From Mariprofundus erugo (GTDB lineage Bacteria; Pseudomonadota; Zetaproteobacteria; Mariprofundales; Mariprofundaceae): 64,000 nt of DNA. The position numbers were made by a program, and so were the translations under genes. This document shows, piece after piece, positions 1 to 8,446 of this stretch. The notes under the pieces are model-generated. The model saw only the letters and a program-made list of their open reading frames with translations, searched no databases and had not been told where the DNA came from. Within the stretch, counting starts at the first letter, position 1. Every line of letters starts with the position of its first letter. Location of the stretch: assembly GCF_005818865.1 (NCBI RefSeq), contig NZ_VBRY01000004.1:186001-250000 (forward strand), in the 5' to 3' direction.

Positions 1-1
1 C

Positions 2-664
2 AGGCCCGGAGAGATATCCAAAGCACACTATGGCCTTCTCTTCCTTGATGAGCTGGCCGAACATCGACGTGTTGTGCTTGAGACACTGAGGCAACCTCTG
101 GAGGACGGTAAGGTGCGCGTTGCCCGTGCCGCCGATTCGGTTGAGTTCCCGGCCCGGTTTCAGTTGATCGCGGCCATGAACCCGTGCCCGTGCGGATACC
201 TGGGCCACCCCTCACGCCCCTGTCGCTGCAATGCATCACAAATTAACCGTTATCTCAGCCGAATCTCGGGCCCCCTACTTGATCGCTTCGATCTCAGAAT
301 TCATGTACCTCCGGTTGAACATGAGGAGTTAGCCCGCATGCAGCAAGGGGAGCCCTCATCGGCCATTGCCAAACGCGTGATGGCTGCACGTGACATTCAA
401 TACCGTCGTCTCGGTCAGGGAAAGGTCAATGGCCGAATGACGACGCGCGAAATCGAACACTATGCCCGTCCGGATGGAGAGGGTGCAAAGCTGCTGGATC
501 AGGCAATGCGCCACTTTTCGCTATCCGCCCGCAGTTATCACCGCATCCTGAAGGTTGCCAGAACCATTGCCGACCTGGCTGCAAGCGAACAGATTAACAG
601 AAACCATATCGCAGAAGCACTTCAATACCGAGGCGAAGCATTGTTTGAACAGCGCGCCATCTAG
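2..664 (+). CDS. comM: ComM/YifB Mg-chelatase-like AAA ATPase, C-terminal part (5' end outside window)
   Basis: This is the 3' part of an AAA+ ATPase of the ComM (YifB) family, a hexameric helicase that promotes branch migration when incoming DNA is integrated during natural transformation. The visible frame opens with the Walker B stretch LLFLDEL. A cysteine-bearing insert (NPCPCGYLG, then PCRC) typical of the family follows, then the arginine-rich LLDRFDLRIHV segment and the C-terminal helical domain ending in RGEALFEQRAI. About 220 residues are visible of a normal length near 500, so the Walker A end lies left of position 1. The stop codon is at 662-664. A copy of the palindromic repeat lies about 90 bp downstream. 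Family assignment is firm; the competence role is known for the family, not shown here. Confidence 0.93.
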   Translation, partial: RPGEISKAHYGLLFLDELAEHRRVVLETLRQPLEDGKVRVARAADSVEFPARFQLIAAMNPCPCGYLGHPSRPCRCNASQINRYLSRISGPLLDRFDLRIHVPPVEHEELARMQQGEPSSAIAKRVMAARDIQYRRLGQGKVNGRMTTREIEHYARPDGEGAKLLDQAMRHFSLSARSYHRILKVARTIADLAASEQINRNHIAEALQYRGEALFEQRAI

Positions 665-752
665 GGCTTGTTGCCCCCTTCTCCATCGCCGCATTTCACC
701 CGGGATATCTGTCTGGCGTTGCTGATCTCATCAGGTATGATCGTGCCGGATG

Positions 753-905
753 AGGGAGATGCTGATATGTTGCGATCCGGGCAAAAATCAGCTCGCAATG
801 GCAAAAGCGTGGCAAAGAGGCAGATTGGACGACCAAAGGCCGCTCGCAGGGCGAGGCCGTGTGCCCGAATCATTTTGCCTTTGCTCACAAATCAGCACAT
901 TCTCA
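753..905 (-). repeat. Palindromic multi-hairpin element, copy 1
   Basis: This copy starts with GGGAGATGCTGAT and contains the hairpin arm around GCAAAAATCAG, a GC-rich module (CAGATTGGACGACCAAAGGCCGCTCG region) and CTTTGCTCACAAATCAGCAC near its end. It lies between comM and the TerB-like gene, just before the latter's ribosome-binding site. It reads in reverse relative to the reference copy at 29783-29937. Confidence 0.8.
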
Positions 906-934
906 GGCATGCATCCGTGTAAGGAGGGGAAGCG

Positions 935-1345
935 ATGTTTTTCAACCTGTTTAAACATAATCTGACCACTGTAGAGCTACAGGACCTGATCTCTAAATTT
1001 CTTATGCATATGGTCTGGGTTGACGGCAAGGCTGACCCCAAAGAGCTGGAAATCGTCGTAAGAGTTCTGACCCACGATTATCATACCGATCCGCGCATGG
1101 TCCGCAGGGAAATTGAAACATTCAATCCGAGAAAATCATCATTGAATGCGATTGCTGACAAGTTACGAACGAACCTTCCGGTCAGTGAACGCATCCAGTT
1201 ACTGCGTGATATCTGGGCTATTGCCCTGACACACGCAGGGCCGCTTACCTATGAAAGAGAGCTGTTCTACCGGGCCGCCCGTCACCTTGGCATACCGGAC
1301 AATGAATTTCTTGAGCGCTGTATCAAGGTGAAATCCAGTCACTGA
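935..1345 (+). CDS. TerB-like (tellurite resistance/DjlA N-domain type) helical protein
   Basis: A 136-residue all-helical protein that resembles the TerB/DjlA-N fold. It has a hydrophobic N-terminal helix and then WVDGKADPKELE, a motif matching the acidic metal-binding style start of TerB domains. The C-terminal stretch RHLGIPDNEFLERC is also family-like. The start is well supported: AAGGAGGGG lies 5 bases before the ATG. There is no signal peptide or membrane segment, so it is probably cytoplasmic. TerB-like domains occur in stress and envelope-associated proteins, but no specific role can be given. It stands alone between two palindromic-repeat copies (753-905 and a decayed one at 1367). 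Confidence 0.75.
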   Translation: MFFNLFKHNLTTVELQDLISKFLMHMVWVDGKADPKELEIVVRVLTHDYHTDPRMVRREIETFNPRKSSLNAIADKLRTNLPVSERIQLLRDIWAIALTHAGPLTYERELFYRAARHLGIPDNEFLERCIKVKSSH

Positions 1346-1366
1346 ATTTGCTGCATGATGCCGCTA

Positions 1367-1398
1367 CGGAGATACTGACTGATTGCCACATGGTAAAG
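1367..1398 (-). repeat. Decayed fragment of the palindromic element
   Basis: CGGAGATACTGACTGATTG followed by CCACATGGTAAA matches the terminal arm of the family (GGAGATGCTGATTTATTGCCATCCTGGCAAAA) with several substitutions. It lies just after the TerB-like gene. Only this end is recognisable. Confidence 0.5.
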
Positions 1399-1755
1399 GC
1401 CGGCCTGCACAGGCAACAGCGTGAGGTTAACTGTACTTTTCATTATCATTCAACCACTTGCGTAATCAATTTGACTCCCTGCATCATGCAGATCACTGTT
1501 TGATTCACTTACACGGGCAATCCTGCATCAGCCCAAATGTCAGGCAGCCCATCATCAATCATAGCCCCCATCATGTCACAGGTGATACACGGCCCTGTGA
1601 TTGTGAAAATATGCTGACCGCCCCCCTGCTCCGGCTGGCCATCATGATCTAATCCGGTCTTGGTTTTAACGCCGTCAGATCACATCATTCGCCTGTTCCG
1701 GATTGCCAGACGCTGATGCAGGTCATTACGCCTTTATCCACGCAGGAGGTACACC
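1399..1755. other. Gene-free stretch before the exported receiver-like gene
   Basis: I see no convincing gene or RNA here. A 64-codon open frame at 1458-1652 has no ribosome-binding site or recognisable motif. The right end carries the strong ribosome-binding site CAGGAGGTACACC that fixes the next start codon. Confidence 0.5.
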
Positions 1756-2220
1756 ATGAATATAAAAACTGGAAAACGCATCGTAAGCCTGCTTGCGATA
1801 TTCTGCTCCCTTCAATCTGCGACAGCCGATGAGATCGATAAAAGTATGGAAGTACTGATTGTGGATGACTCAAGTCTGATGCGAACGATCGATCGGAATC
1901 TGCTGGGCGAGATCGGTATCAAACATGTAACGGAGGCGGGCAACGCTGAATTCGCACTTGAGTCGCTTAAATCGCGGCACTATGACTTTGTACTGCTCAG
2001 CTGGCGACTGAATGGCACCAGTGGATTAAACGTGCTGAGTGCGATCAGAAATGATCCCGATACCCGATTGCTGCCGGTCATCGTAACCTTCGATACAAAT
2101 GAAAATACCCCGGACAATATTGCTACTGGTACACAGGCAGGTGTAAACAACTACCTGACCAAACCATTTACCGCCAATGACCTGAGAGCAAAACTCGAAC
2201 ATACCTTTAATTTACGGTAA
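1756..2220 (+). CDS. Exported receiver-like protein lacking the phospho-acceptor Asp
   Basis: A 154-residue protein made of a CheY-like receiver domain (about residues 31-154) behind what looks like a cleavable signal peptide. The n-region is MNIKTGKR, the hydrophobic core is IVSLLAIFCSL and the likely cleavage site is SATA/DE. AGGAGGT six bases upstream supports this start, so the leader is probably translated. The receiver keeps the acidic pair (VLIVDDSS), the switch Thr (VIVTFDT) and the conserved Lys (LTKPF). The phosphorylated Asp is replaced by Ser in VLLSWRLNG (codon AGC). Ordinary response regulators are cytoplasmic and phosphorylated, so both features are odd. An alternative is initiation at the internal Met31, which has a poor ribosome-binding site. 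Function unknown. Confidence 0.8.
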   Translation: MNIKTGKRIVSLLAIFCSLQSATADEIDKSMEVLIVDDSSLMRTIDRNLLGEIGIKHVTEAGNAEFALESLKSRHYDFVLLSWRLNGTSGLNVLSAIRNDPDTRLLPVIVTFDTNENTPDNIATGTQAGVNNYLTKPFTANDLRAKLEHTFNLR

Positions 2221-2312
2221 GGAGCGGTTGATTCAATTCAACGCTTTCGAACGAGCCATGGACGACTGTCACATTCCGGCAGGATGCCGTGATGGACGGC
2301 TTTGCCGCCACG
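2218..2312 (+). repeat. Palindromic element, diverged partial copy
   Basis: TAAGGAGCGGTTGATTCAA, then ACGCTTTCGAACGAGCCATGG, then a CCGGCAGGATGCCG hairpin and a GGACGGCTTTGCCGCC module. These match the first two hairpins and a GC-rich insert of the family. The right-hand half is absent. The copy begins at the stop codon of the receiver-like gene. Confidence 0.65.
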
Positions 2313-2463
2313 AGGAGAGGCACACCATGATGCTGCGAGTCCAATCAGGCTTATATGAGCCCGTTTTAGTCCGTCACAACAAAATCACGTATCGGTTCTG
2401 ACATCAGCAGAACGTCGATCGCCATGTTCATCGCATGAGAGCTGCATCGGACATCATTGGCGG

Positions 2464-2632
2464 CTATTCACAGAGCCTGTGGATAACCCGGTGGATAAAC
2501 CTGTGAGAAGGCAATGTTTTATTACATATTTGTGACAGGTCATGATTTAGTCTAAATTTTATGCATAAAACTTTACCTTTATTTTAAAAGCATTTGAAAC
2601 ACTATATTAATGTTAATTATAGTTTAAGCCGT
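2464..2632. other. AT-rich tract with DnaA-box-like motifs
   Basis: TGTGGATAA at 2478-2486 is a perfect DnaA-box complement. CTATTCACA (2464-2472) and GGTGGATAA (2490-2498) are one mismatch away. About 115 bases of unusually AT-rich DNA follow and include an imperfect dyad ACTATATTAATGTTAATTAT near 2601. The layout is origin-like, but neighbouring genes point towards it rather than away, which argues against a chromosomal oriC. The remainder of the 2313-2845 gap shows no gene. Confidence 0.35.
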
Positions 2633-2845
2633 TAACCTTCCCGTCTTCAACAAGCTTCCCGGATGCGGTGGAAAATCGTGTAAATCCATGCTTGTATACA
2701 GCACACTATTTCGCTAAATGACTTCACCTCCGTCTCCAATGCCCCGCCGTTCTGCAGGCCAATACGAAACCCCAACACCGATATCCACTCAATATTTCAC
2801 CGCTTTTGTTTGAGATCCCGCCACGCATCCACCATATTTGCAGTC

Positions 2846-3481
2846 ATGAATTCAGCTTCAGAGCCATTTCATTACCCGATTCCTGCCGGACCTGTAACGA
2901 TTGAACTGGAAATCAAGCGCAGTCGATTTGTCACAGATATTGCAGCTGCAGCCACAAGGGCAGAGGCAATGGCTTTTATCGATCACATCAAACTGACACA
3001 TCCCGATGCCAGCCATCACTGCTGGGCATATATTGCGGGGCATCCGGAGAGTTCGAGTGAACGGGCTTCATCCGATGACGGTGAACCGCAGGGCACTGCC
3101 GGAAAACCGATGCTCCATGTCCTTCAACATAAAAACATTGGTGATATTGTCGTAGTCATCAGCCGATATTTTGGTGGCATCAAGCTTGGCAGCGGTGGAC
3201 TGGTACGAGCCTATGGCAGTGCCGTACAACATGGCGTGGATGCTCTCCCACTCACCCGGCGTGTCACCACACGAGCCGCCATGATCCATATACCCTTCGC
3301 ACTGGAAAACACGGTGCGCCGGCTTCTGCAAACGAAATCGATCAGCATCAAACAGGTCGACTATCAGACAGAGGTAATCTTTACTGTCGCAGTTCCCTGT
3401 GGAGATGAAACGTCACTACTGCAGGAAATGATCAATCAAACGAATGGAGCGGCAACGATCATCATGGCGAAGAAAGAGTAA
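2846..3481 (+). CDS. yigZ: YigZ/IMPACT-family protein (UPF0029 plus DUF1949)
   Basis: A 211-residue protein of the YigZ/IMPACT family. The N-terminal UPF0029 domain (about residues 15-125) contains the family signatures SRFVTDIA, DASHHCWAY, SSDDGEPQGTAGKPML and the glycine-rich VVVISRYFGGIKLGSGGLVRAY. The shorter C-terminal domain (about 135-205) matches the DUF1949 position. Members bind nucleic acids and relatives act in translation control, but the bacterial role is unsettled. An upstream in-frame TTG at 2810 would add 12 residues; I prefer the ATG because homologues start close to it. No clear ribosome-binding site is visible. The gene is followed closely by a palindromic element. Confidence 0.9.
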   Translation: MNSASEPFHYPIPAGPVTIELEIKRSRFVTDIAAAATRAEAMAFIDHIKLTHPDASHHCWAYIAGHPESSSERASSDDGEPQGTAGKPMLHVLQHKNIGDIVVVISRYFGGIKLGSGGLVRAYGSAVQHGVDALPLTRRVTTRAAMIHIPFALENTVRRLLQTKSISIKQVDYQTEVIFTVAVPCGDETSLLQEMINQTNGAATIIMAKKE

Positions 3482-3514
3482 ACAGCGACGAAAAGGATCA
3501 TCTGACTGCCCTCT

Positions 3515-3615
3515 AAGGAGATGCTGATTTATTGCCATCCTGGCAAAAATCAGTTCGCAAAGACAAAAGCGTCCATGGCCCGCTCGCAATCGCTGGATGA
3601 ATCAGCGATTCCCTA
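3515..3615 (-). repeat. Palindromic element, short copy
   Basis: It starts TAAGGAGATGCTGATTTATT, continues through GCCATCCTGGCAAAAATCAG and GCAAAGACAAAAGCG, then jumps to CCATGGCCCGC and the closing hairpin AATCGCTGGATGAATCAGCGATTCCCTA. The central hairpins are missing, giving about 100 bp. Its end overlaps the stop codon of the DUF985 gene. Confidence 0.85.
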
Positions 3616-4134
3616 ACGGGTCAAGCGCCGGATCAATGCTTCATGGTGAGGATACAGCGCCAGCAGCTCATCCCCGGACGGCAATTCAAAATCAGCAAAA
3701 TCAAAACCGGGAGCTACCGTGCACCCCACCAGAGCAAAACCATCTGCACTCACGGATGCTCCAAACCAGTGCCCCGTCTCAACCACATGCATCAATGAAT
3801 CTCCCCGCTCCGGATTCCGGCCCAGCTTTTTTTCGCTGTAGACACCATCCGGAGTAATCACATGGACAGTCAACCCATCACCATCGTAAAAATGCCACAA
3901 CTCATCCTGACGAATACGGTGCAGGGCTGAAAACTCATCGCCGGCAAGAAGGAAGTAGATACTGGTGCAAAAAGCACGTTCTCCATCAAAACGGGATGGC
4001 AACCCCGAGACAGGAATCTGTTCGCTGGCACGGTATATTTCCCTGTACCAGCCTCCCTCCGGATGCTTTTGCAGTTCAAGTACATCAATCCATGTCGCGG
4101 CCCTCGATAGTGCGCATGCCCTCTTGTCGCTCAT
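3613..4134 (-). CDS. DUF985-family cupin
   Basis: A 173-residue cupin of the DUF985 family, a small single-domain beta-barrel. Visible signatures include LELQKHPEGGWYREIYR near the N-terminus, SIYFLLAGDEFSALHRIRQDELWHFYDG (the metal-site region with His, Glu and His) and ALVGCTVAPGFDFADFEL near the end. Some relatives bind small carbohydrates or nucleotides, but the reaction is generally unknown. The reading frame is open 20 codons upstream of the chosen ATG (4134), but that segment is rich in Pro, Lys and Cys and is unlike the family. The stop codon lies in the terminal bases of a palindromic element. It may be co-transcribed with the lipoprotein gene upstream. Confidence 0.85.
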   Translation of the reverse strand: MSDKRACALSRAATWIDVLELQKHPEGGWYREIYRASEQIPVSGLPSRFDGERAFCTSIYFLLAGDEFSALHRIRQDELWHFYDGDGLTVHVITPDGVYSEKKLGRNPERGDSLMHVVETGHWFGASVSADGFALVGCTVAPGFDFADFELPSGDELLALYPHHEALIRRLTR

Positions 4135-4240
4135 CAATGGAAAATCCCGGACAAGGCCAGGCTTTGGCCATGTATGGCCGGCACAGGACAGCACAGGTCA
4201 TCCATATGCATACACATCTGTACCTCCTCCACCCGGGCCA

Positions 4241-5245
4241 TCAGGACTCGTGATGCTTTTCTTCAAGCTCAATCGTCATCGAGGGATTGTACTGCCCGTT
4301 CTTCAGGTTCACATATACCTTGCCACCAGTGGCCAGCACCCCGCCAAAACGGGAATCCGGATGCGTAATAATCTCATGCAATTCACGACCATCCCAGGCC
4401 AGCACAGTTGCCGGCGAACCATTATCCACAATCCATAACCAGTGACGCGAATCATCCCATGACAAATCTTCCGGATGGGTCAGCTGGTTATTCATCCAGG
4501 TATCCACCGTCGGCCTGGCACCATCATGCAGTTGCAAAATACGCCCGCTCTCCGACTCCGCCAGCAACAGGGAACCATCAGGTAAGCGTTCAATATCATG
4601 AATTCCTGCAAACTCAGTTGCTCCAAGCTGATGAGCCATGGCAACCGCATCAGCAGGATCCACCGGTAACCAGCCATTCTGACGATGAAAAACAGTCAGC
4701 TCGCGCTTCTCCAGATCAAGGCGATAAAGCGCCCCCGTTGACGATGCATCCGCCAGATATGCAAAGTGACCATCGGCGGAGAAAGCCATCGCACGATGAT
4801 TAAAAGTGCCGGCAAAATGATATGTAGCCAGTGAATCATGACTGCTGGATGAGGCGACAGGGTCAACCGTCTGCTCAATTGGAAACTCATCCGGCTGTGC
4901 CATACGCCAGATCACTCCTTTCGGATCATCTTCGGCAATCCACAAGGAACCATCCGGGGCAAATATCACGCCATTGGCATTGCGCATCCCCTGCACCAGA
5001 ATCTGGGTACGACTGCTGCTGAGTCGTATCGCAATCAGCCCGGCCTGTGCACTTTTGTCGCTACGCTCACCACTTGTATAAAGCCAGTCTCCAGCCGGAG
5101 ACACCGCAATTTTGTTCGGTGTAATATGTTTCCATGCGCTCAGCGAATGAAAGCTCCAGCCAGTAGCCAGCTTCATTCCGGAACCATTGATCTGACAACC
5201 TGTCAGCATCACCATCATCAAAGCCAGAATTCGTAGATATTTCAT
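4241..5245 (-). CDS. Lipoprotein with SMP-30/NHL-like beta-propeller
   Basis: A 334-residue predicted lipoprotein. The N-terminus (MKYLRILALMMVMLTGC) has a lipobox LTGC with the acylated Cys at residue 17. The rest has repeated blade-like segments typical of SMP-30/gluconolactonase or NHL propellers: NKIAVSPAGDWLYTSGE, NGVIFAPDGSLWIAEDD, AMAFSADGHFAYLADAS, DIERLPDGSLLLAESES and LTHPEDLSWDDSRHWLWIVD. It probably sits in the periplasm anchored to a membrane. Enzymatic activity cannot be inferred because the metal ligands of SMP-30 are not clearly present. It lies upstream of the DUF985 gene on the same strand. Confidence 0.8.
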   Translation of the reverse strand: MKYLRILALMMVMLTGCQINGSGMKLATGWSFHSLSAWKHITPNKIAVSPAGDWLYTSGERSDKSAQAGLIAIRLSSSRTQILVQGMRNANGVIFAPDGSLWIAEDDPKGVIWRMAQPDEFPIEQTVDPVASSSSHDSLATYHFAGTFNHRAMAFSADGHFAYLADASSTGALYRLDLEKRELTVFHRQNGWLPVDPADAVAMAHQLGATEFAGIHDIERLPDGSLLLAESESGRILQLHDGARPTVDTWMNNQLTHPEDLSWDDSRHWLWIVDNGSPATVLAWDGRELHEIITHPDSRFGGVLATGGKVYVNLKNGQYNPSMTIELEEKHHES

Positions 5246-5520
5246 CGGCTAAATGTGTACTGTTCATGCTATCCGGGCAAGTAAAAGTGCAGCGCCGGAC
5301 AGCAGAAATCAGTTTCAACCCTCATCATCATGACAGCGCTTTCTGATCGTCCGGGGCATACCATAATCCGGCAGAAGTGCCGGGTGGCAGTCTTTACCGC
5401 TGTCAGGTATGCCCGCCGCAGTATGCTACCCCTGACACGGATACAGCCGTTTGTATGCAAAGGAAAGAAAAGCCATTTTACTTGCATCCCGAATGTACCA
5501 GCTCAGCGATCAACCACCGC

Positions 5521-6840
5521 TTAACTGGTCTCTCGAATCATCATATCAAGCAACCGCACAACCTCGGCTGAAAGCGGAGCGATCGATTCAACCGTGGCAA
5601 TCGCTGCACTCTTCTTACCCGCGTTATATTGCTCCACCGCCTGGCGTCCCAGCGAGTGGACCTTCTCGTGCGGAGCCTCCAGCTGCCTGAAGACCTTGCT
5701 ATCGCCATATTCGCGCTTACCCAGATCGTCATACCATTTACCCAGACGGCAATCATGATGACTGGCCACCGTGGCAAGATCGATGTTACCGCGATCAAGC
5801 ACCATATTCACCAACCGCTTCTTCCAGAGAATATGATCGGATTTGGCCAGACGAAGAATAGCGCCTCGCAACTTCATCGTCGCGAATGACTGAATCTCGG
5901 AGGTAAGCTTTCCTTCGAGCGAGTCGGTATCCTGTAACGTTTGCTCGACAATCCGACGGGCACTGCTAACCATGCCGGCGGTCTCGGCAACCGATGCAGC
6001 CACTTCCTGAGCTGCATTCGACTGCTCATGCGTACCATGGGTAATTTGCTCCAGCTCGGCTGCAATATTGTGCAGAGCCTCTCCCATCTCATTCATGCGC
6101 TGGCGGACCACATTCATATCCTGTCGTCCAAGCCCGACCGCCTCCGTAATCGCCCGTGTGGCATGAGCAATGGCAGAAACATCCTGCTGAATCCGGTGAA
6201 TTTTTTCGACGATGTTGGCAGTTGCCATTTTGGTCTGCTGGGAAAGCTGCTTTACTTCATGCGCCACAACGGCAAAGCCTTTACCGGCCTCTCCTGCTCT
6301 CGCCGCCTCAATGGTGGCATTCAGGGCCAGCAGATTTGTCTGATCGGATATTTTTTTTATCACCGTCAGAATACCGTCAATTTCTCTTGATGCTGCCGAC
6401 AAAGCTTCAACACGTTGACCGGCTTCCTCAACCCGCTGATTAATATTTCCAATCGCCTCAACCGCATGCATCACCGCATTGGATGCTTCCTGACTCTGCC
6501 TGTTGGCATGATTGACACTCTCATTCACCTGATCAATGCGCTCACCGACATGAACGACATTGGAACTCATCATCTCACTGGTTTCCGCCATCGTCATCGC
6601 ATGACTATCCAGTACGCTCACATCCTGTTGCAGATGTCCCATGGATATAGTGGTTTCAAACGCATTCATCGTCATGCCGACCATCTTGTCGAGCTGATCA
6701 AGCATTCGGGCCTCCAACTGGGCTGCCAGCTGATTTGCCTGTCTGGTCAACTCATCATCCCCACTGGCCCGACAGGTAAAGTCACCATCTGCCAGCCGTG
6801 AAAACAGTTCTAATAGTTGCACTTTATCCTGACCCGCCAT
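5521..6840 (-). CDS. Soluble methyl-accepting chemotaxis protein with C-terminal CZB domain
   Basis: A 439-residue chemoreceptor without any membrane segment. A HAMP-like start ([19 protein letters not shown]) leads into a long coiled coil. The conserved signalling hairpin tip lies at about residues 165-193 ([20 protein letters not shown]). From about residue 330 there is a CZB zinc-binding domain with His336 (HILWKKRL), Cys364 in [10 protein letters not shown], and His391 and His395 in HEKVH. CZB domains bind zinc and can sense zinc or hypochlorite. Such soluble receptors form cytoplasmic arrays with CheA and CheW, neither of which is in this window. The gene stands alone. Confidence in the domain calls is high; the ligand is inferred from the family. 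Confidence 0.92.
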   Translation of the reverse strand: MAGQDKVQLLELFSRLADGDFTCRASGDDELTRQANQLAAQLEARMLDQLDKMVGMTMNAFETTISMGHLQQDVSVLDSHAMTMAETSEMMSSNVVHVGERIDQVNESVNHANRQSQEASNAVMHAVEAIGNINQRVEEAGQRVEALSAASREIDGILTVIKKISDQTNLLALNATIEAARAGEAGKGFAVVAHEVKQLSQQTKMATANIVEKIHRIQQDVSAIAHATRAITEAVGLGRQDMNVVRQRMNEMGEALHNIAAELEQITHGTHEQSNAAQEVAASVAETAGMVSSARRIVEQTLQDTDSLEGKLTSEIQSFATMKLRGAILRLAKSDHILWKKRLVNMVLDRGNIDLATVASHHDCRLGKWYDDLGKREYGDSKVFRQLEAPHEKVHSLGRQAVEQYNAGKKSAAIATVESIAPLSAEVVRLLDMMIRETS

Positions 6841-7153
6841 GAACGCCTCCAGAAAGGGTTGTACGATTACAAAGGCGCAGCAAAAAGCGGGCCAGCAAGA
6901 TCAAATTGCTTATTATAAATATCACATTTTTCGCCACCGGGAATCATCAGAGGATGTCTGCACACAATTTTCGCAACAATTGAAGCGCGCCACGGCGTGC
7001 TCTATACAATCGAGGATCTGACGAGCTCCCTTCAGCCCTTCAAATTCCAAAGAAAATGCGCGTATTTCCATGCAGAACAAAACCAGCCAGTGACCGAGCC
7101 TGCGCCACCCGATATGGAATCAGGGCACAAGCCCCGATGAACAGATCATCCAC
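6841..7153. other. Gene-free stretch upstream of the soluble chemoreceptor
   Basis: No gene, RNA or palindromic element is recognisable. The left end should hold the promoter of the minus-strand chemoreceptor gene. The right end is the 3' flank of the methyltransferase gene. Confidence 0.4.
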
Positions 7154-7756
7154 TCAGGCCCGGCGCATGAAAATGGTGAAATCATTATCGAGATAGTCAT
7201 CAATCAACGTGCAATCCGGCGTGATTTCCCGACACCAGGCAAGCACTCTGTCCGGCTGATGGCTTTGCAGATCATGGGCATTCAGGTGGCGTGCATCCAG
7301 CAGGTTAAACGCGACCCCACGTCGACAGACCTCATACATGCGTGCGATCACACGCTTTGCATACGCACCGTCATCGAGCAGATTCTCATTCAATGCACCG
7401 GATAGAATCACCCAGTCAAACTGCTGCTCGGTGAAATCAATATCGAACAGATCACCGACAAAAAAGTGACCGTCCTCATGCAGAAGTTTTGCCTCAGCCA
7501 GCAAATCGGCTGAAAGATCAAGACCTGTGTAATCCAGCGGACAGCCCCGCTCCTCACTCCAGCGTTTGAAGTCGCCAAATCCACAGCCGACATCCAGTAC
7601 TGAATCACCCGCAGCCATACCAATGGCGGCCAGGTGCTGAAATCTCAACTCCTGCACCTCACGACTACTCCAATAGAGTGCATTGGCATGGTAACCATGC
7701 CGCTTGAGACTATCCCGATGCTTATCGACGATACGTTTACGCTGTTCTTCTTTCAT
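7154..7756 (-). CDS. Class I SAM-dependent methyltransferase
   Basis: A 200-residue methyltransferase with the Rossmann-like SAM-binding fold. Motif I is VLDVGCGFGDFKRW, the acidic loop is YTGLDLSADLL, and FFVGDLFDIDF and FDWVILSGALNENL mark motifs II and III. The substrate is unknown. An in-frame ATG 13 codons upstream lies inside a palindromic element. I prefer the ATG at 7756, which has AAGGTG about 10 bases upstream. No operon partner is evident. Confidence 0.85.
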   Translation of the reverse strand: MKEEQRKRIVDKHRDSLKRHGYHANALYWSSREVQELRFQHLAAIGMAAGDSVLDVGCGFGDFKRWSEERGCPLDYTGLDLSADLLAEAKLLHEDGHFFVGDLFDIDFTEQQFDWVILSGALNENLLDDGAYAKRVIARMYEVCRRGVAFNLLDARHLNAHDLQSHQPDRVLAWCREITPDCTLIDDYLDNDFTIFMRRA

Positions 7757-7772
7757 ATGATGAGTACACCTT

Positions 7773-7924
7773 GGGAGATGCTGATGTATTGCCATCCTGG
7801 CAAAAATCAGTTCGCAAAGACAAAAGCGTTGTTTTGTCTTTGCTTACAAATCAGACACTTACGCATCTGATTTGACGAGCCATCCATGGCTCGCTCGGAT
7901 GCGCCGACACATCAGCGCTTCCCT
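7773..7924 (-). repeat. Palindromic element, full-length copy
   Basis: About 150 bp starting GGGAGATGCTGATGTATTG and ending ACATCAGCGCTTCCCTTGA. All five hairpins can be followed: the GCCATCCTGGC arm, GACAAAAGCG to TTTTGTCTTTGC, TCAGACACTTACGCATCTGA, GAGCCATCCATGGCTC, and the end hairpin. It lies immediately upstream of the methyltransferase gene. Confidence 0.9.
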
Positions 7925-8047
7925 TGAGAAAAAATAGCTGCAAGTGGCAATGATAAGTTATCGTTCGGCAGTGAACACCATCTTTTATCGAATATCTACG
8001 ATACAAAGACTGGCGTAATACAGAATAGAATTTACCCCGGAGCAGTC

Positions 8048-8431
8048 ATGAGTCGACCCCTTAAAATTTTTATGCGCGGCAAACGTGTCACGGTTCTGCA
8101 AGAGATCCTTCGCAGAATGGGATATCAAATGGATGAACAGCCGGGCCTCTTTGGCGTTCACACCCGTGATGCGGTCAAGGCGTTTCAAAAGCAGCACAAC
8201 CTTAAACCGACCGGCATGGTCGATGATGAGCTGTTTAAACTGATGCAGTTCGGACAGGCGGGTATCGCCGAGCCGCAAGCAACCGATCAAGCTGAGCACA
8301 CAGATACGAATCAACCAATCAATCAGCCTCAGCTGGATGCCCTGATCCGGTTACTCATACGCAAAGGAGTCATCACTGATAGCGAACTGAGTGCGGAAAT
8401 GGCCAAATCACTTCCCAGCGCCCTTTACTAG
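8048..8431 (+). CDS. Peptidoglycan-binding-domain protein
   Basis: A 127-residue protein. Residues about 9-65 form a PG_binding_1 domain: GKRVTVLQEILRRMGYQMDE, then LFGVHTRDAVKAFQKQHNL and PTGMVDDELFKLM. The C-terminal 50 residues are polar with a helical tail. No signal peptide is visible, which is unusual for a domain that normally binds murein outside the cytoplasm. It ends 15 bases before the ATPase-like gene 8447-8947 and probably shares its transcript. ExeA-type ATPases of type II secretion carry both activities in one chain, so the pair could be a split version; that is inference. Confidence 0.8.
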   Translation: MSRPLKIFMRGKRVTVLQEILRRMGYQMDEQPGLFGVHTRDAVKAFQKQHNLKPTGMVDDELFKLMQFGQAGIAEPQATDQAEHTDTNQPINQPQLDALIRLLIRKGVITDSELSAEMAKSLPSALY

Positions 8432-8446
8432 TACCTGTTATCCCTG

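Noticed and set aside
2464-2632. Chromosomal replication origin oriC
   Set aside because: Only one perfect DnaA box is present, dnaA/dnaN/gyrB are not adjacent, and neighbouring genes converge on the site. Kept only as a low-confidence feature.
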